NCBI RefSeq assembly: GCF_923079645.1
Contig: NZ_CAKLPY010000001.1
Location: forward strand, 806,001 to 870,000
Reading direction: 5' to 3'
DNA from: Emticicia aquatica
Lineage (GTDB): Bacteria > Bacteroidota > Bacteroidia > Cytophagales > Spirosomataceae
Length of the DNA: 64,000 nucleotides
The position numbers and the translations under genes are program-made. The notes under the pieces are model-generated. The model saw only the letters and a list, made by a program, of their open reading frames with translations, was not told the DNA's origin and did no database searches. This document shows, in pieces, positions 9,135-17,676 of this stretch. The first letter of the stretch is position 1. Every line of letters begins with the position of its first letter.

Positions 9135-10925
9135 TCATTTTTTATCAATAACTAAGCAAACCGAGCCAAAACTGGGAACTGTAACCTTAATTCCTTTATT
9201 GGTTTGTGCTGAGTTAGCTTTGATATTGGTATAATCTGATGGCCCGCCAGCAACACCTTTTGGCCCGAGTCCATTGACAATAACTTTTCGAGAAAACTCA
9301 CCGTTGTCGTTACTTCCTTCTAAACTATACCAATAATATCTATTGCCTGCATTGAAATTTTTTGTCTTAATTTCGACGTTTTGCGGTGTAGATGACGTGT
9401 TTACAAGCGTTACATTGATTTCTCCCGAGCTATATGTTGAGGCATAAGACTTGATGGATGAAGCCATATTAGCTCCATTAGCAACAACGTTGGATGTTAC
9501 AAGTCTGTCACCAATATTTTTCTGAAAATAATACATGTGATAAAATGATGGTCGAGGATTCATTCGAGGGTCATCTCCACTACCGCCATCACTAAATAGC
9601 CCGTGGTCATTGCCATTTTCCCAACCGTTTAATAAATCCCAACGAGCCGCCATTCCATATTTATTTTTGATTGCTTCAGCTTGAACAATTATAGCAAAAA
9701 CGCCACTAATATTTGATACTTGTTGTTTTTGGTCTTTTGCCCACATATTCCACTCAGTGAAAGCAATTGGTTTGATTTCACCGCCATTATTCTGAATTTC
9801 ATTGTTGATGAATGACATCATTTTATTGGGCAATTCAAGAGCAGAATTTAGTATAGTAATTGCATTAGAATTTTGCCCATAAGGTGTAATATAATTGTGT
9901 ACAATAAAGAAATCTGCTTTGTTATTGAGTTCAGGAATTAAGGTCGAATTCCAAGTTTTTGTGGTGTTATTTTGCCAAGGTTCTGTTTGGGATTCTTGTA
10001 AAACAGAGCCAATTTTAATTTTTGCTCCAATTTCGGCAGCAGCTTTTCGCATTGAGTCTGCAAATACTTTAAAATGTTGAGCATACAATTTACCAGTCAA
10101 ATATTCTGGTTGACCATCTTGATTTTTGCTTACGTCAATTCGGTAGCCTACTTCCCAATCTGCATAATTTTCATTTCCAATTTCCCAATATTCTGTGCGT
10201 CCTTTATCATATCGAACCCAATCTGCGGCAAGTTTTGCGGCCATCGCTACTGGATTTTTACTTGTTCCATAGCGTGCAAAACCATAATTCACGCAAATAC
10301 TTCCTTTACTATTGGTTTGTTTCAAAAAATCATAATAATTATCCAGAGATGCACGCCAATTGTCGTTTGACTTTCCGTAGCCAAACCATGCGTCATTCAA
10401 GTTGCCATCTTTGTCCATATACTTTTCAGGAATACCCCAAGTACGCTTAAATTCGGAAGAAGGTGTTTGACGGCTATTATTGTTTGGGTCTTGTGTTGGA
10501 GTGGCGTTCCAGAAATAACCATTACTACCGCTCCCAGCAGGCCAACGGATAATGTTTGGTTGAAGTTTTTTTACATCTGAAATTAGACTAGGTGTATCTA
10601 CAAAAGTCCCCATCCAAGTATTGGCATTATGTCCAAAAATGTTAACAGAAATTTTGGTTATAATATCTGAAGCATCAATAGTAACGGTGTTGAATGTTGT
10701 GTTTGGCGAAGCTACATCTGTAAAAAGTGGAGCTGTAAAAGTTTTTGGTTGCCAATTATCAAGAAAGAAGCCAATGGATGGAGCGATTTTAGGGTCAGTT
10801 GCTGGTATGATAGTTACTAAGCTATCTTTTGGTGAACTATTTACTGTATCAACAATAGTTTTAGAACACGAAAAAAAAGAAATTCCGACAAAACTTAATA
10901 CAGATATTTTAAAGATGAAGGTCAT
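9135..10925 (-). CDS. Glycosyl hydrolase lipoprotein, alpha-L-arabinofuranosidase-like (clan GH-A)
   Basis: The ATG at 10925 gives 596 residues starting with a lipoprotein signal (ISVLSFVGISFFSC, Cys20); upstream in-frame codons to 11000 lack a signal and are unlikely. The body is a TIM-barrel glycosidase. EYWEIGNENYADWE carries the Asn-Glu acid/base pair (N251, E252), and PIAFTEWNMW carries the likely nucleophile E391. A beta-sandwich C-terminal domain ends the protein. These features fit GH51/GH39-like alpha-L-arabinofuranosidases, so the role is probably removal of arabinose side chains from plant polysaccharide at the cell surface. No SusC/SusD pair lies beside it, so substrate assignment is weak. 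Confidence 0.85.
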   Translation of the reverse strand: MTFIFKISVLSFVGISFFSCSKTIVDTVNSSPKDSLVTIIPATDPKIAPSIGFFLDNWQPKTFTAPLFTDVASPNTTFNTVTIDASDIITKISVNIFGHNANTWMGTFVDTPSLISDVKKLQPNIIRWPAGSGSNGYFWNATPTQDPNNNSRQTPSSEFKRTWGIPEKYMDKDGNLNDAWFGYGKSNDNWRASLDNYYDFLKQTNSKGSICVNYGFARYGTSKNPVAMAAKLAADWVRYDKGRTEYWEIGNENYADWEVGYRIDVSKNQDGQPEYLTGKLYAQHFKVFADSMRKAAAEIGAKIKIGSVLQESQTEPWQNNTTKTWNSTLIPELNNKADFFIVHNYITPYGQNSNAITILNSALELPNKMMSFINNEIQNNGGEIKPIAFTEWNMWAKDQKQQVSNISGVFAIIVQAEAIKNKYGMAARWDLLNGWENGNDHGLFSDGGSGDDPRMNPRPSFYHMYYFQKNIGDRLVTSNVVANGANMASSIKSYASTYSSGEINVTLVNTSSTPQNVEIKTKNFNAGNRYYWYSLEGSNDNGEFSRKVIVNGLGPKGVAGGPSDYTNIKANSAQTNKGIKVTVPSFGSVCLVIDKK

Positions 10926-11033
10926 ACTGATTTTTTTATAAAATCTTTTTGTAGAGCGAAAATAATGAAAATCCTGATGATTATAGCAAAAGAGTGGCAA
11001 TTTACCTTTTGTAAAATGAGAAATTTAAAAATA

Positions 11034-11065
11034 AAAAAACCGTAACATTTGAATGTTACGGTTTT
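11034..11065 (-). terminator. Terminator downstream of tRNA-Thr
   Basis: A stem AAACCGTAACATT with its complement around a short loop. On the minus strand a run of seven T follows it, which fits termination of the tRNA transcript. Confidence 0.8.
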
Positions 11066-11080
11066 AATTTACTTTCTGTG

Positions 11081-11153
11081 AGCCCCCAGCCGGGATCAAA
11101 CCAGCGACCTACTGATTACAAGTCAGTTGCTCTATCAGCTGAGCTATGGAGGC
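11081..11153 (-). tRNA. tRNA-Thr (anticodon TGT)
   Basis: The minus strand reads as a 73-base cloverleaf. The acceptor stem pairs GCCTCCA with TGGGGGC, the D arm contains AGCTCAGCTGATAGAGC, the anticodon loop is CTTGTAA in an ACTGA/TCAGT stem, and the T arm contains GTTTGATCC. The anticodon TGT reads ACN threonine codons, mainly ACA and ACG. CCA is not encoded. The gene stands alone with its own terminator. Confidence 0.95.
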
Positions 11154-11311
11154 AATTTATTTTAATAATTGAGCTAGTTTTTGTTCCTCTCTCCGTTATT
11201 GTGATGCAAAATTACTACTGTGAGAGGTACTTTGCAAACATTTTAAAAACTTTTTTTTACTTTTTTTTAAAGTTTTTTGTAACTATTTGTAAACCAATAA
11301 GTTAGGAGTGA

Positions 11312-11355
11312 TTTTTTTTTAATTGTCGAGGTATTATTAAACACCTCGACAATTA
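11312..11355 (-). terminator. Terminator of the DUF349 gene
   Basis: A 14-bp perfect inverted repeat (TTAATTGTCGAGGT and complement) begins 15 bases after the DUF349 stop and is followed on the minus strand by a long T-run. Confidence 0.9.
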
Positions 11356-11369
11356 AACTCAAAATATCA

Positions 11370-13571
11370 TTAATTAGCAGCAACAATTATTTTTAACTTT
11401 TGCTTCAATTCTGCTAACTCTTTTTCTGCTCCTTTTATTTTTGTTTCGTATTCGGCACGAACTGAAGAGGCGTTTTTAGAACGAGCAAAGAATTCAATGT
11501 TATTTTCCCATAAATGAATGTCATCTTCAATGCTTTTCATTTTACGGCGAATATCACCTTCTTTTTTATCCAATTCTTTTGAACTACCTTTTTCACCTTT
11601 TGAAACAGCTTCAACTTCATTTTGAAGAACCATTTTCTCTTTTTCTGCACCACTAATGCCCGTACTTCCTTTGACAAATGAGTTGATAGCATCAACGAAG
11701 CGTCTTTGGATGTTTTGCATGTCTTTGCGAGGTACAAAACCAATCGCATTATATTGAGCTTTGAACTCCGAAAGTTTACCTAATTGAGAGTCGCCTGCTT
11801 TGGCTAATGCTTCAATTTCTTCGCAAATTGTAATTTTTTGTTTCAAATTTTCTTCATACTCCAATTCAATTGCGTTTCCTTTGGCACGTTTTCCATTAAA
11901 GAAAGTATCACACGCTTTTTTGAATCTTTCATAGATTTTGTCTTTCATTTTTTCAGGAACATGACCAATAGTTTTCCATGATTTCTGAAGTTCAACAACT
12001 TTATCAGTATATGAAGCCGAATAGTCATCTGATGCAACGAGGGTTTCAACTTGTTCGCAAAGCACAATTTTAGCTTTCAGATTTTCTTCTCTTGTAGCTT
12101 CTAATTTTGCGAAGAAATCGCCTTTGTTACGGAAGAAAGTTTTCAATAAACCCCAAAATTCACGACTAATATCTTTACCTTTTTCTTTGGGCATTGCACC
12201 TTTGATGGCATTCCATTGGTCTTGAATCGCCATCACTTCTTTAGTTTTGGCATTCCATTCATTGATGCTGTCTGTATTAAACTCTACGTATGGTTTAAGA
12301 TTTTCAACCAAACGAAGTTTTGCTCCGTATATTTCTTCCTGCAAATTATTGGTTAATGCAGATTGTTCGCGGCGTTTGTTATGAATAATATCGAAAGCTG
12401 CTTTCAATCGTTTCCACAATTCGTCTTGTGCATCACGAGCGGCTGGACCAATGTGTTTGTATTCTTCTAATAAATCATTTGCTTGACGAAGCGTAACATT
12501 ACTCAGTCCACCTTCTTCTAAAGTTTGTGAAATAGCTTCAATTTTAGCAACAATTTCAGCTTTAGCAGTAAGGTTTTTCTTACGGTCAAGGTCTTTTAAT
12601 TCATTTTGAATATGGCGAATACTGAAATATCTATCTACCAAAGCATTGTAAGCCGACCAAAGAGTAGTATTGTGTGGAGAGTTTACATTGCCAGCATTTT
12701 TCCAATCTTCTTGAATTTTCTTAAACTCTTGCCAATTATTTTTTGAACCGCCTTTTTCTTCTTCATCAACTACTTCACGGAGGCGTTGCAACATTTGTGT
12801 TTTGCGTTCAAAATAATCTTCTTTTAAACGTTCTATTTTTTGGAAAAACGAATTTTTCGTATCTCTAATTTGTGCATTTAAAGACTCAAATCGTATAATA
12901 AAATTGTCGTTTTTATAATCGAAACCTTCATTACTTCCATTTTCGGCAATGTATTTTTTGAGAGCATCAGACTTATCACGAGCCTTCAAATCATCAAAAA
13001 TTGGTTTAATTTCACGCATAACAATATCGGCATTTTTTACATCCGATACGCTCACACCTTCACTTTTGATTGATGCCAAAAGTTTTTCACCGAGGTCAAC
13101 AAAATCTTTTTTGGTGAAATTACTATAATCAACATCTTCGAGAGGTGTTACTTCTTCAATAGGTTCGAGGGCTAACTCAGGAGTTGCTATCTCATTGATT
13201 GGTATAATATCTTCGCTGTGAGCTACTTCTATTTGAGGCTCGACTGGAGTGTCATTTGTGTTACTTTCTACCGATTCATCTGCCGTAATCACTGCATCAA
13301 CATTCTCTACTTCAAAGGCTGTTTGGCTTACTACATCTGAAGTAAGGGCTTCGGCTGTTTCATTTTCAACGGTGTTAACTGCTTCTTCAACCGTACTTTC
13401 GGTTGCAATTTCGATTGTGTCTTTTTGCTCGTTCATATTATCTTTGGCTGTTTCCTCAATGATTTTACTATCTACATTTTCAGTAGATTTTTCTATGGCT
13501 TCCGAAGGATTTTCTTCTTCAACAATAGCATCCGTAGCATTTTCTATCAAATCTAATTCTTTGTTGGTCAT
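11370..13571 (-). CDS. DUF349 domain protein with acidic disordered N-terminus
   Basis: 733 residues. Residues 1 to about 150 are low-complexity and rich in Glu, Val, Thr and Ala (IEEVTPLEDVDYSNFT ends this part), so probably disordered and strongly acidic. The rest is helical and charged, with repeated DUF349 units recognisable by W-x-x-I/F blocks: NNWQEFKKIQEDWKNAGNV, IQDQWNAIKGAMP, LQKSWKTIGHVP, FKAQYNAIGFVPRKD. A coiled coil ends the protein (ETKIKGAEKELAELKQKLK). DUF349 proteins are widespread in Bacteroidota and cytoplasmic; their role is not settled. Single gene with a -7 element upstream and a strong terminator. Confidence 0.9.
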   Translation of the reverse strand: MTNKELDLIENATDAIVEEENPSEAIEKSTENVDSKIIEETAKDNMNEQKDTIEIATESTVEEAVNTVENETAEALTSDVVSQTAFEVENVDAVITADESVESNTNDTPVEPQIEVAHSEDIIPINEIATPELALEPIEEVTPLEDVDYSNFTKKDFVDLGEKLLASIKSEGVSVSDVKNADIVMREIKPIFDDLKARDKSDALKKYIAENGSNEGFDYKNDNFIIRFESLNAQIRDTKNSFFQKIERLKEDYFERKTQMLQRLREVVDEEEKGGSKNNWQEFKKIQEDWKNAGNVNSPHNTTLWSAYNALVDRYFSIRHIQNELKDLDRKKNLTAKAEIVAKIEAISQTLEEGGLSNVTLRQANDLLEEYKHIGPAARDAQDELWKRLKAAFDIIHNKRREQSALTNNLQEEIYGAKLRLVENLKPYVEFNTDSINEWNAKTKEVMAIQDQWNAIKGAMPKEKGKDISREFWGLLKTFFRNKGDFFAKLEATREENLKAKIVLCEQVETLVASDDYSASYTDKVVELQKSWKTIGHVPEKMKDKIYERFKKACDTFFNGKRAKGNAIELEYEENLKQKITICEEIEALAKAGDSQLGKLSEFKAQYNAIGFVPRKDMQNIQRRFVDAINSFVKGSTGISGAEKEKMVLQNEVEAVSKGEKGSSKELDKKEGDIRRKMKSIEDDIHLWENNIEFFARSKNASSVRAEYETKIKGAEKELAELKQKLKIIVAAN

Positions 13572-13605
13572 TTTTGAATGTTCTAAAAAGTTCTCATTAG
13601 ATTTG

Positions 13606-13613
13606 CAAATGTA
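13606..13613 (-). promoter_or_regulatory. Candidate -7 element for the DUF349 gene
   Basis: Minus-strand TACATTTG, a perfect TAnnTTTG match, 35 bases before the ATG. No clear -33 partner. Confidence 0.35.
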
Positions 13614-13706
13614 ATAAAATTACAGGGGAATTCTTTTAGGTTTTAAAAACTTCCTGTGTATATCAATGTTATATACGAAAAAAAAACATAAAACGTTGCA
13701 AATAGA

Positions 13707-14351
13707 ATGAATAAAATAGACATTACCTCTTTGAGATTGTCATATTCTCAAAACGAGTTGTTAGAAGAAAATGTTTTGGAAAACCCATTTAAACAGTTCG
13801 GTAAATGGTTTGAAGAGGCATTGTCGGCCAAAATTTTAGAACCTAATGCCATGCACCTTGCTACGATTTCGGGTAGAAAACCGCATGGAAGAATTGTACT
13901 ATTGAAAGGGTTTGATGAAAATGGTTTTTCTTTTTATACCAATTATTTGAGCAATAAAGGGCAAGAAATTGCCGAAACGCCTTTTGCTTCACTGACTTTT
14001 TTTTGGGGTGATTTAGAACGTCAAGTTCGAATTGAAGGAAGTATCGAACAAGTGAGTGAGCAAGATTCGGACGAATATTTTCATTCTCGTCCACGTGGTA
14101 GTCAAATTGGAGCATGGGTTTCTGCTCAAAGTAAAGTTATTGAAGGAAGAAAAATTTTGGAAGAACGCCTCAAAAGTTTGGAAAATGAATTTAAAGACCT
14201 TAATATTATTCCTCGTCCTGAGCATTGGGGAGGGTATCGGGTTATTCCTGAACGAATTGAGTTTTGGCAAGGTCGTCCAAATCGTCTTCACGACAGAATT
14301 TTGTTTACGAAAGTTGGAGATGATTGGAAAATTGAGCGTTTGAGTCCTTAA
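13707..14351 (+). CDS. pdxH: Pyridoxamine 5'-phosphate oxidase
   Basis: PdxH is an FMN flavoprotein that oxidises pyridoxamine or pyridoxine 5'-phosphate to pyridoxal 5'-phosphate, the active form of vitamin B6. The 214 residues match the family length and show its blocks: NAMHLATISGRKPHGRIVLLKG, SLTFFWGDLERQVRIEG, SRPRGSQIGAWVSAQS and the C-terminal RPEHWGGYRVIPERIEFWQG followed by RLHDR, which hold the FMN and substrate contacts. It is divergent from the DUF349 gene and monocistronic. Confidence 0.95.
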   Translation: MNKIDITSLRLSYSQNELLEENVLENPFKQFGKWFEEALSAKILEPNAMHLATISGRKPHGRIVLLKGFDENGFSFYTNYLSNKGQEIAETPFASLTFFWGDLERQVRIEGSIEQVSEQDSDEYFHSRPRGSQIGAWVSAQSKVIEGRKILEERLKSLENEFKDLNIIPRPEHWGGYRVIPERIEFWQGRPNRLHDRILFTKVGDDWKIERLSP

Positions 14352-14481
14352 AATAATCTTACGAATGCTTCAATGATGAATTTCGTTTGAATAAATATTT
14401 AAACAAAATGAATAGAAAATTACGTTTATCATCGAAGAATTTTCTATTACACATACTAATTCAACCTAAAAACTAAAACCT

Positions 14482-16083
14482 ATGAACTACGATTACATCA
14501 TTGTTGGTGCTGGCTCGGCTGGCTGTGTCTTGGCTAACCGTCTTTCCAAAAATCCAAATAATAAGGTATTACTACTCGAAGCGGGTGGGCCAGACAAAAA
14601 AATGGAAATTCATATTCCTGCGGGTTATGCTAAACTTCATCGCAGTGAAGTAGATTGGAAATTTAGTACTGAGCCTCAAAAACACGTCTTGAATCGTAGA
14701 ATATATTTGCCTCGTGGTAAAACTTTGGGCGGAAGTAGCTCAACCAATGCAATGGCATACGTACGAGGTAATAAAGAAGATTATAATGATTGGTCAAAAT
14801 TTGGTAATAAAGGTTGGAGCTATGAAGAAGTACTGCCATATTTCAAGAAATCTGAACATAACGAGCAGATTCAGAATAGCTATCACAGCAATGATGGCTT
14901 GTTGAATGTGACCTTTGCCAAAGGTTTTGACACGCCTTTTTCGGATGCGTTTATCAAGGCTTGTGTGCAGTGCGGAATTCCTGAAAATCATGATTATAAT
15001 GGAGAAAAACAAGAAGGAACAGGGAGATTTCAGTTTACAATAAAAGATGTAAAACGCAATAGTGCTGCAACAGCTTTTTTGAAACCTGCTATGAATCGAC
15101 CAAATTTGAAAGTTATCACCAATGCTCACACAAAACAAGTTTTGATTGAAAATGACCGTGCAGTAGGAGTGGAGTATTTCACTGGAAAAACAGGTACAGA
15201 AAAAGTTTTTGCTGACAAAGAAGTTATTTTATCGGCTGGAGCATTTGCATCACCACAATTATTGATGCTTTCGGGCGTGGGCGATGCTGAGGAATTGAAA
15301 AAGCATGGCATTGAATGCAAGAAAAATTTGCCTGGGGTAGGAAAAAATCTTCAAGACCATCTTTTTTCGGGTGTGAGTGCTTTGTCGAATCAACAGTTGG
15401 GACAAAACCATCATCTCAAACCATTGAACCAACTTAAAGGTTTGATGCAGTACTTTTTTCAAAAAAAAGGAGTTTTAACCATTAGTCCTCTCGAATCGTT
15501 TGTTTTTGGCATGACTGATGATAGCCCCGACCGTGTAAATTATCAATTTCATTTTGCGTCCTTACAAATTGGGTCGGATTACAAAACCGATATGTATGAT
15601 ATAAATACATTTCAGCATGATGATGGCTTTACTATTTTGCCAACGCTTTTACGTCCTGAAAGTAGAGGTTATGTAACTTTAGGTAGTAACAATGCGTTTG
15701 ATGCTCCTGTTATTCAACCCAATTTCTTGGAAGCAGAACAAGACCAAATAACACTATTAAAAGCTGCTAAAAAAGCAATGGAAGTAATGCAAGCTCCAGC
15801 TTTTGATGCTTATCGGAAGGAGATGATTACGCCACCAGATAGAAGTTCGGACGATGCAATTATGCTACATTTAAAAAAGCAACTCGAAACGGTTTATCAT
15901 CCTGTTGGAACTTGTAAAATGGGAAATGATGAAATGGCTGTTGTTGATGACCAATTGCGAGTAAAAGGAATTGAAGGTTTGCGTGTAATTGATGCGTCAA
16001 TTATGCCAACAATTGTTTCGGGAAACACCAATGCTCCTGTTTATATGATTGCTGAAAAAGGAGCTGAAATGATTTTGAAATGA
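14482..16083 (+). CDS. GMC-family flavin oxidoreductase (choline dehydrogenase-like)
   Basis: 533 residues. The FAD-binding GAGSAGC lies at residues 9-15, the GMC signature PRGKTLGGSSSTNAMAYVRG follows, and the second signature GAFASPQLLMLSGVG is near residue 255. The active-site pair is His473 (YHPVGTCKMG) and Asn517 (SGNTNAP), spaced 44 residues apart as in choline oxidase. The family oxidises alcohols with FAD. The length and overall pattern are closest to BetA-like choline/alcohol dehydrogenases, but no betaine genes are adjacent, so the substrate is open. No signal peptide, hence cytoplasmic. Confidence 0.9.
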   Translation: MNYDYIIVGAGSAGCVLANRLSKNPNNKVLLLEAGGPDKKMEIHIPAGYAKLHRSEVDWKFSTEPQKHVLNRRIYLPRGKTLGGSSSTNAMAYVRGNKEDYNDWSKFGNKGWSYEEVLPYFKKSEHNEQIQNSYHSNDGLLNVTFAKGFDTPFSDAFIKACVQCGIPENHDYNGEKQEGTGRFQFTIKDVKRNSAATAFLKPAMNRPNLKVITNAHTKQVLIENDRAVGVEYFTGKTGTEKVFADKEVILSAGAFASPQLLMLSGVGDAEELKKHGIECKKNLPGVGKNLQDHLFSGVSALSNQQLGQNHHLKPLNQLKGLMQYFFQKKGVLTISPLESFVFGMTDDSPDRVNYQFHFASLQIGSDYKTDMYDINTFQHDDGFTILPTLLRPESRGYVTLGSNNAFDAPVIQPNFLEAEQDQITLLKAAKKAMEVMQAPAFDAYRKEMITPPDRSSDDAIMLHLKKQLETVYHPVGTCKMGNDEMAVVDDQLRVKGIEGLRVIDASIMPTIVSGNTNAPVYMIAEKGAEMILK

Positions 16084-16102
16084 ACTTATTGTTTGTAAAA
16101 TA

Positions 16103-16133
16103 AAAAAAGCGAAGCACTTTTGGGTGCTTCGCT
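16103..16133 (-). terminator. Terminator of the WG-repeat gene
   Basis: Stem AGCGAAGCAC/GTGCTTCGCT followed on the minus strand by seven T. It lies between two convergent genes and serves at least the minus-strand gene. Confidence 0.85.
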
Positions 16134-16165
16134 CAGAGCAAAAAAAAATGTAAAATATAGGAAAG

Positions 16166-17332
16166 CTATTGGTCCAATTTACTTAACTCACTTTTATTAT
16201 AAAGTTGATTTTCTATAAAGATTTCTTTTCCTTTTTTGTTGATGTAGCCATTTTTACCAAAAATGCTGATTCGTGCCATTCCATCTGAAAAACTATATGC
16301 TTCATCATAAGTTAGTGGAATTATTTCCAAACCGTTTTTATCTACAAATCCATATTTACCATTAAGAGAAACCCTTGCCATTCCTTCCGAGAAACCTAAA
16401 ATATTATCGTATTGGATAGCCGAAATTTCTCGACCAGTTTTATCTACAATACCAAATTTATTTTCAACAACCACAACCATCATTCCTTCTGATGCTCCTG
16501 CAATAAAATCATATTTTTGAGGAATTATCTCATTTCCAGATTGACCAATTACACCCCATTTGCGTTTGTTACGTACAACGGCTGTTCCTTCGGCAAAATT
16601 ATCAACTTCATCAAAAGAATCAGGAACAACCATTTTATTATTAACATTAATGAATCCCCATTTTTTGCTTTCAGTTTTTACGGCAGCAAAACCTTCAGAG
16701 AAACTTCGTGCGGATTTATAAGCCAAAGGAATAACTTGATTACCTTTTTTGTCAATGAAACCAAACTTTCCTTCAATACTAACGCTCGCTAATCCTTCTG
16801 AAAAACTTTCAACTCTATCGAATTTGGGATTTATTACAAATTTATTCTTTATATCAATCACACCCCATTTGCCATTTTGTTTGACAAAAGCCAATCCTTC
16901 TTTAAAACTCAACACGTTATCGTAGTCAAGACCAATTTTTGTTGAACCTCTTTTATCAATGAATCCCCATTTGTTGCCAACTCTCACGGCAGCTAAAGAC
17001 TCTGAAAAATTTTGAACTTCATCATAGTCAAAGTCTATTAATTCTTTGCCAGTTTTATCAACAAAACCCCACTTGCCGTTTGTTTCCATCGCTGCAAGCC
17101 CTTCACTTAAATCGAAAGCATTATCATATTTTGCAGAAACAACTTCGCTGCCTTTATTATTAATGAAGCCAACTTTATTGTTTTTTTCGATACGTGCTAG
17201 ACCCGATTGAAAATCGTTAAGATTGATGTTGCTAGCTGTTTTATTTTTTACTTCCTGAGCAAAAACTTGGCTAGTAAACAATACAAAACCTATCAATAGG
17301 CTTTTGTGTAGATTATTTTGGAAACTGTTCAT
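16166..17332 (-). CDS. Exported WG-repeat protein (10 repeats)
   Basis: 388 residues with a signal peptide ending at FAQ (MNSFQNNLHKSLLIGFVLFT onward). The rest is built from ten WG-type beta repeats of about 34 residues, each with a core such as GKWGFVDKTGKELIDFDYD followed by FSEGLA: NKVGFINN, GKWGFVDK, NKWGFIDK, GKWGVIDI, GKFGFIDK, KKWGFINV, RKWGVIGQ, NKFGIVDK, GKYGFVDK and GKNGYINK. WG repeats form extended beta structures in exported bacterial proteins and are probably for binding; no enzymatic site is visible. Its own terminator follows. Confidence 0.92.
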   Translation of the reverse strand: MNSFQNNLHKSLLIGFVLFTSQVFAQEVKNKTASNINLNDFQSGLARIEKNNKVGFINNKGSEVVSAKYDNAFDLSEGLAAMETNGKWGFVDKTGKELIDFDYDEVQNFSESLAAVRVGNKWGFIDKRGSTKIGLDYDNVLSFKEGLAFVKQNGKWGVIDIKNKFVINPKFDRVESFSEGLASVSIEGKFGFIDKKGNQVIPLAYKSARSFSEGFAAVKTESKKWGFINVNNKMVVPDSFDEVDNFAEGTAVVRNKRKWGVIGQSGNEIIPQKYDFIAGASEGMMVVVVENKFGIVDKTGREISAIQYDNILGFSEGMARVSLNGKYGFVDKNGLEIIPLTYDEAYSFSDGMARISIFGKNGYINKKGKEIFIENQLYNKSELSKLDQ

Positions 17333-17676
17333 GGGTGTAACATTTAGAAGAAAAAATGACTACTAGTTCATCTTTTCTGTCTGCCAAACTTATGCCAATC
17401 AAGCTGATTTAAAAATAATCTTACTAAGCGGATACATTTAAAAAAACAACCTTACTCAACGGATACATTTTTGAGTACGATAAAATTGCTTCTGGAAAAC
17501 ATGCCACTAATTCATTGATATACTACAATCCTCAAACTCAATGCCAAGGTTGCTCATAAATTAATAAAGTTACCCAACGGATACATTTTAGAAGTATGGA
17601 GAAATGGCCAAAAAATATTACCTTTGTGCAAAAGTTTCGACAAAGCGAAGTATTGTATAATTTCACAGAATAGTAA
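17333..17676. other. Intergenic region upstream of pheT
   Basis: It holds the three GGATACATTT repeats and, at 17619-17626, a perfect TACCTTTG -7 element on the plus strand 51 bases before the pheT start. No reading frame of note, no tRNA and no tandem T-box-like structure was seen. Confidence 0.5.
17421..17590. repeat. Three direct repeats of a GGATACATTT motif, possible IS-end relic
   Basis: Copies begin at 17421 (TTACTAAGCGGATACATTT), 17452 (TTACTCAACGGATACATTT) and 17571 (TTACCCAACGGATACATTT, counting the T at 17570). The first two start 31 bases apart and the third about 118 bases further. Multiple copies of one short motif at a single end resemble the terminal repeats of IS21-type elements, and on the minus strand each reads TGTATCCG. 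No transposase gene is nearby, so if this is an element end it is a solo relic. A regulatory role upstream of pheT is the alternative. Confidence 0.5.

Noticed and set aside
10074..10370. Plus-strand frame of 98 codons opposite the arabinofuranosidase gene
   Set aside because: Antisense of a gene with clear catalytic motifs; no promoter or family signal.
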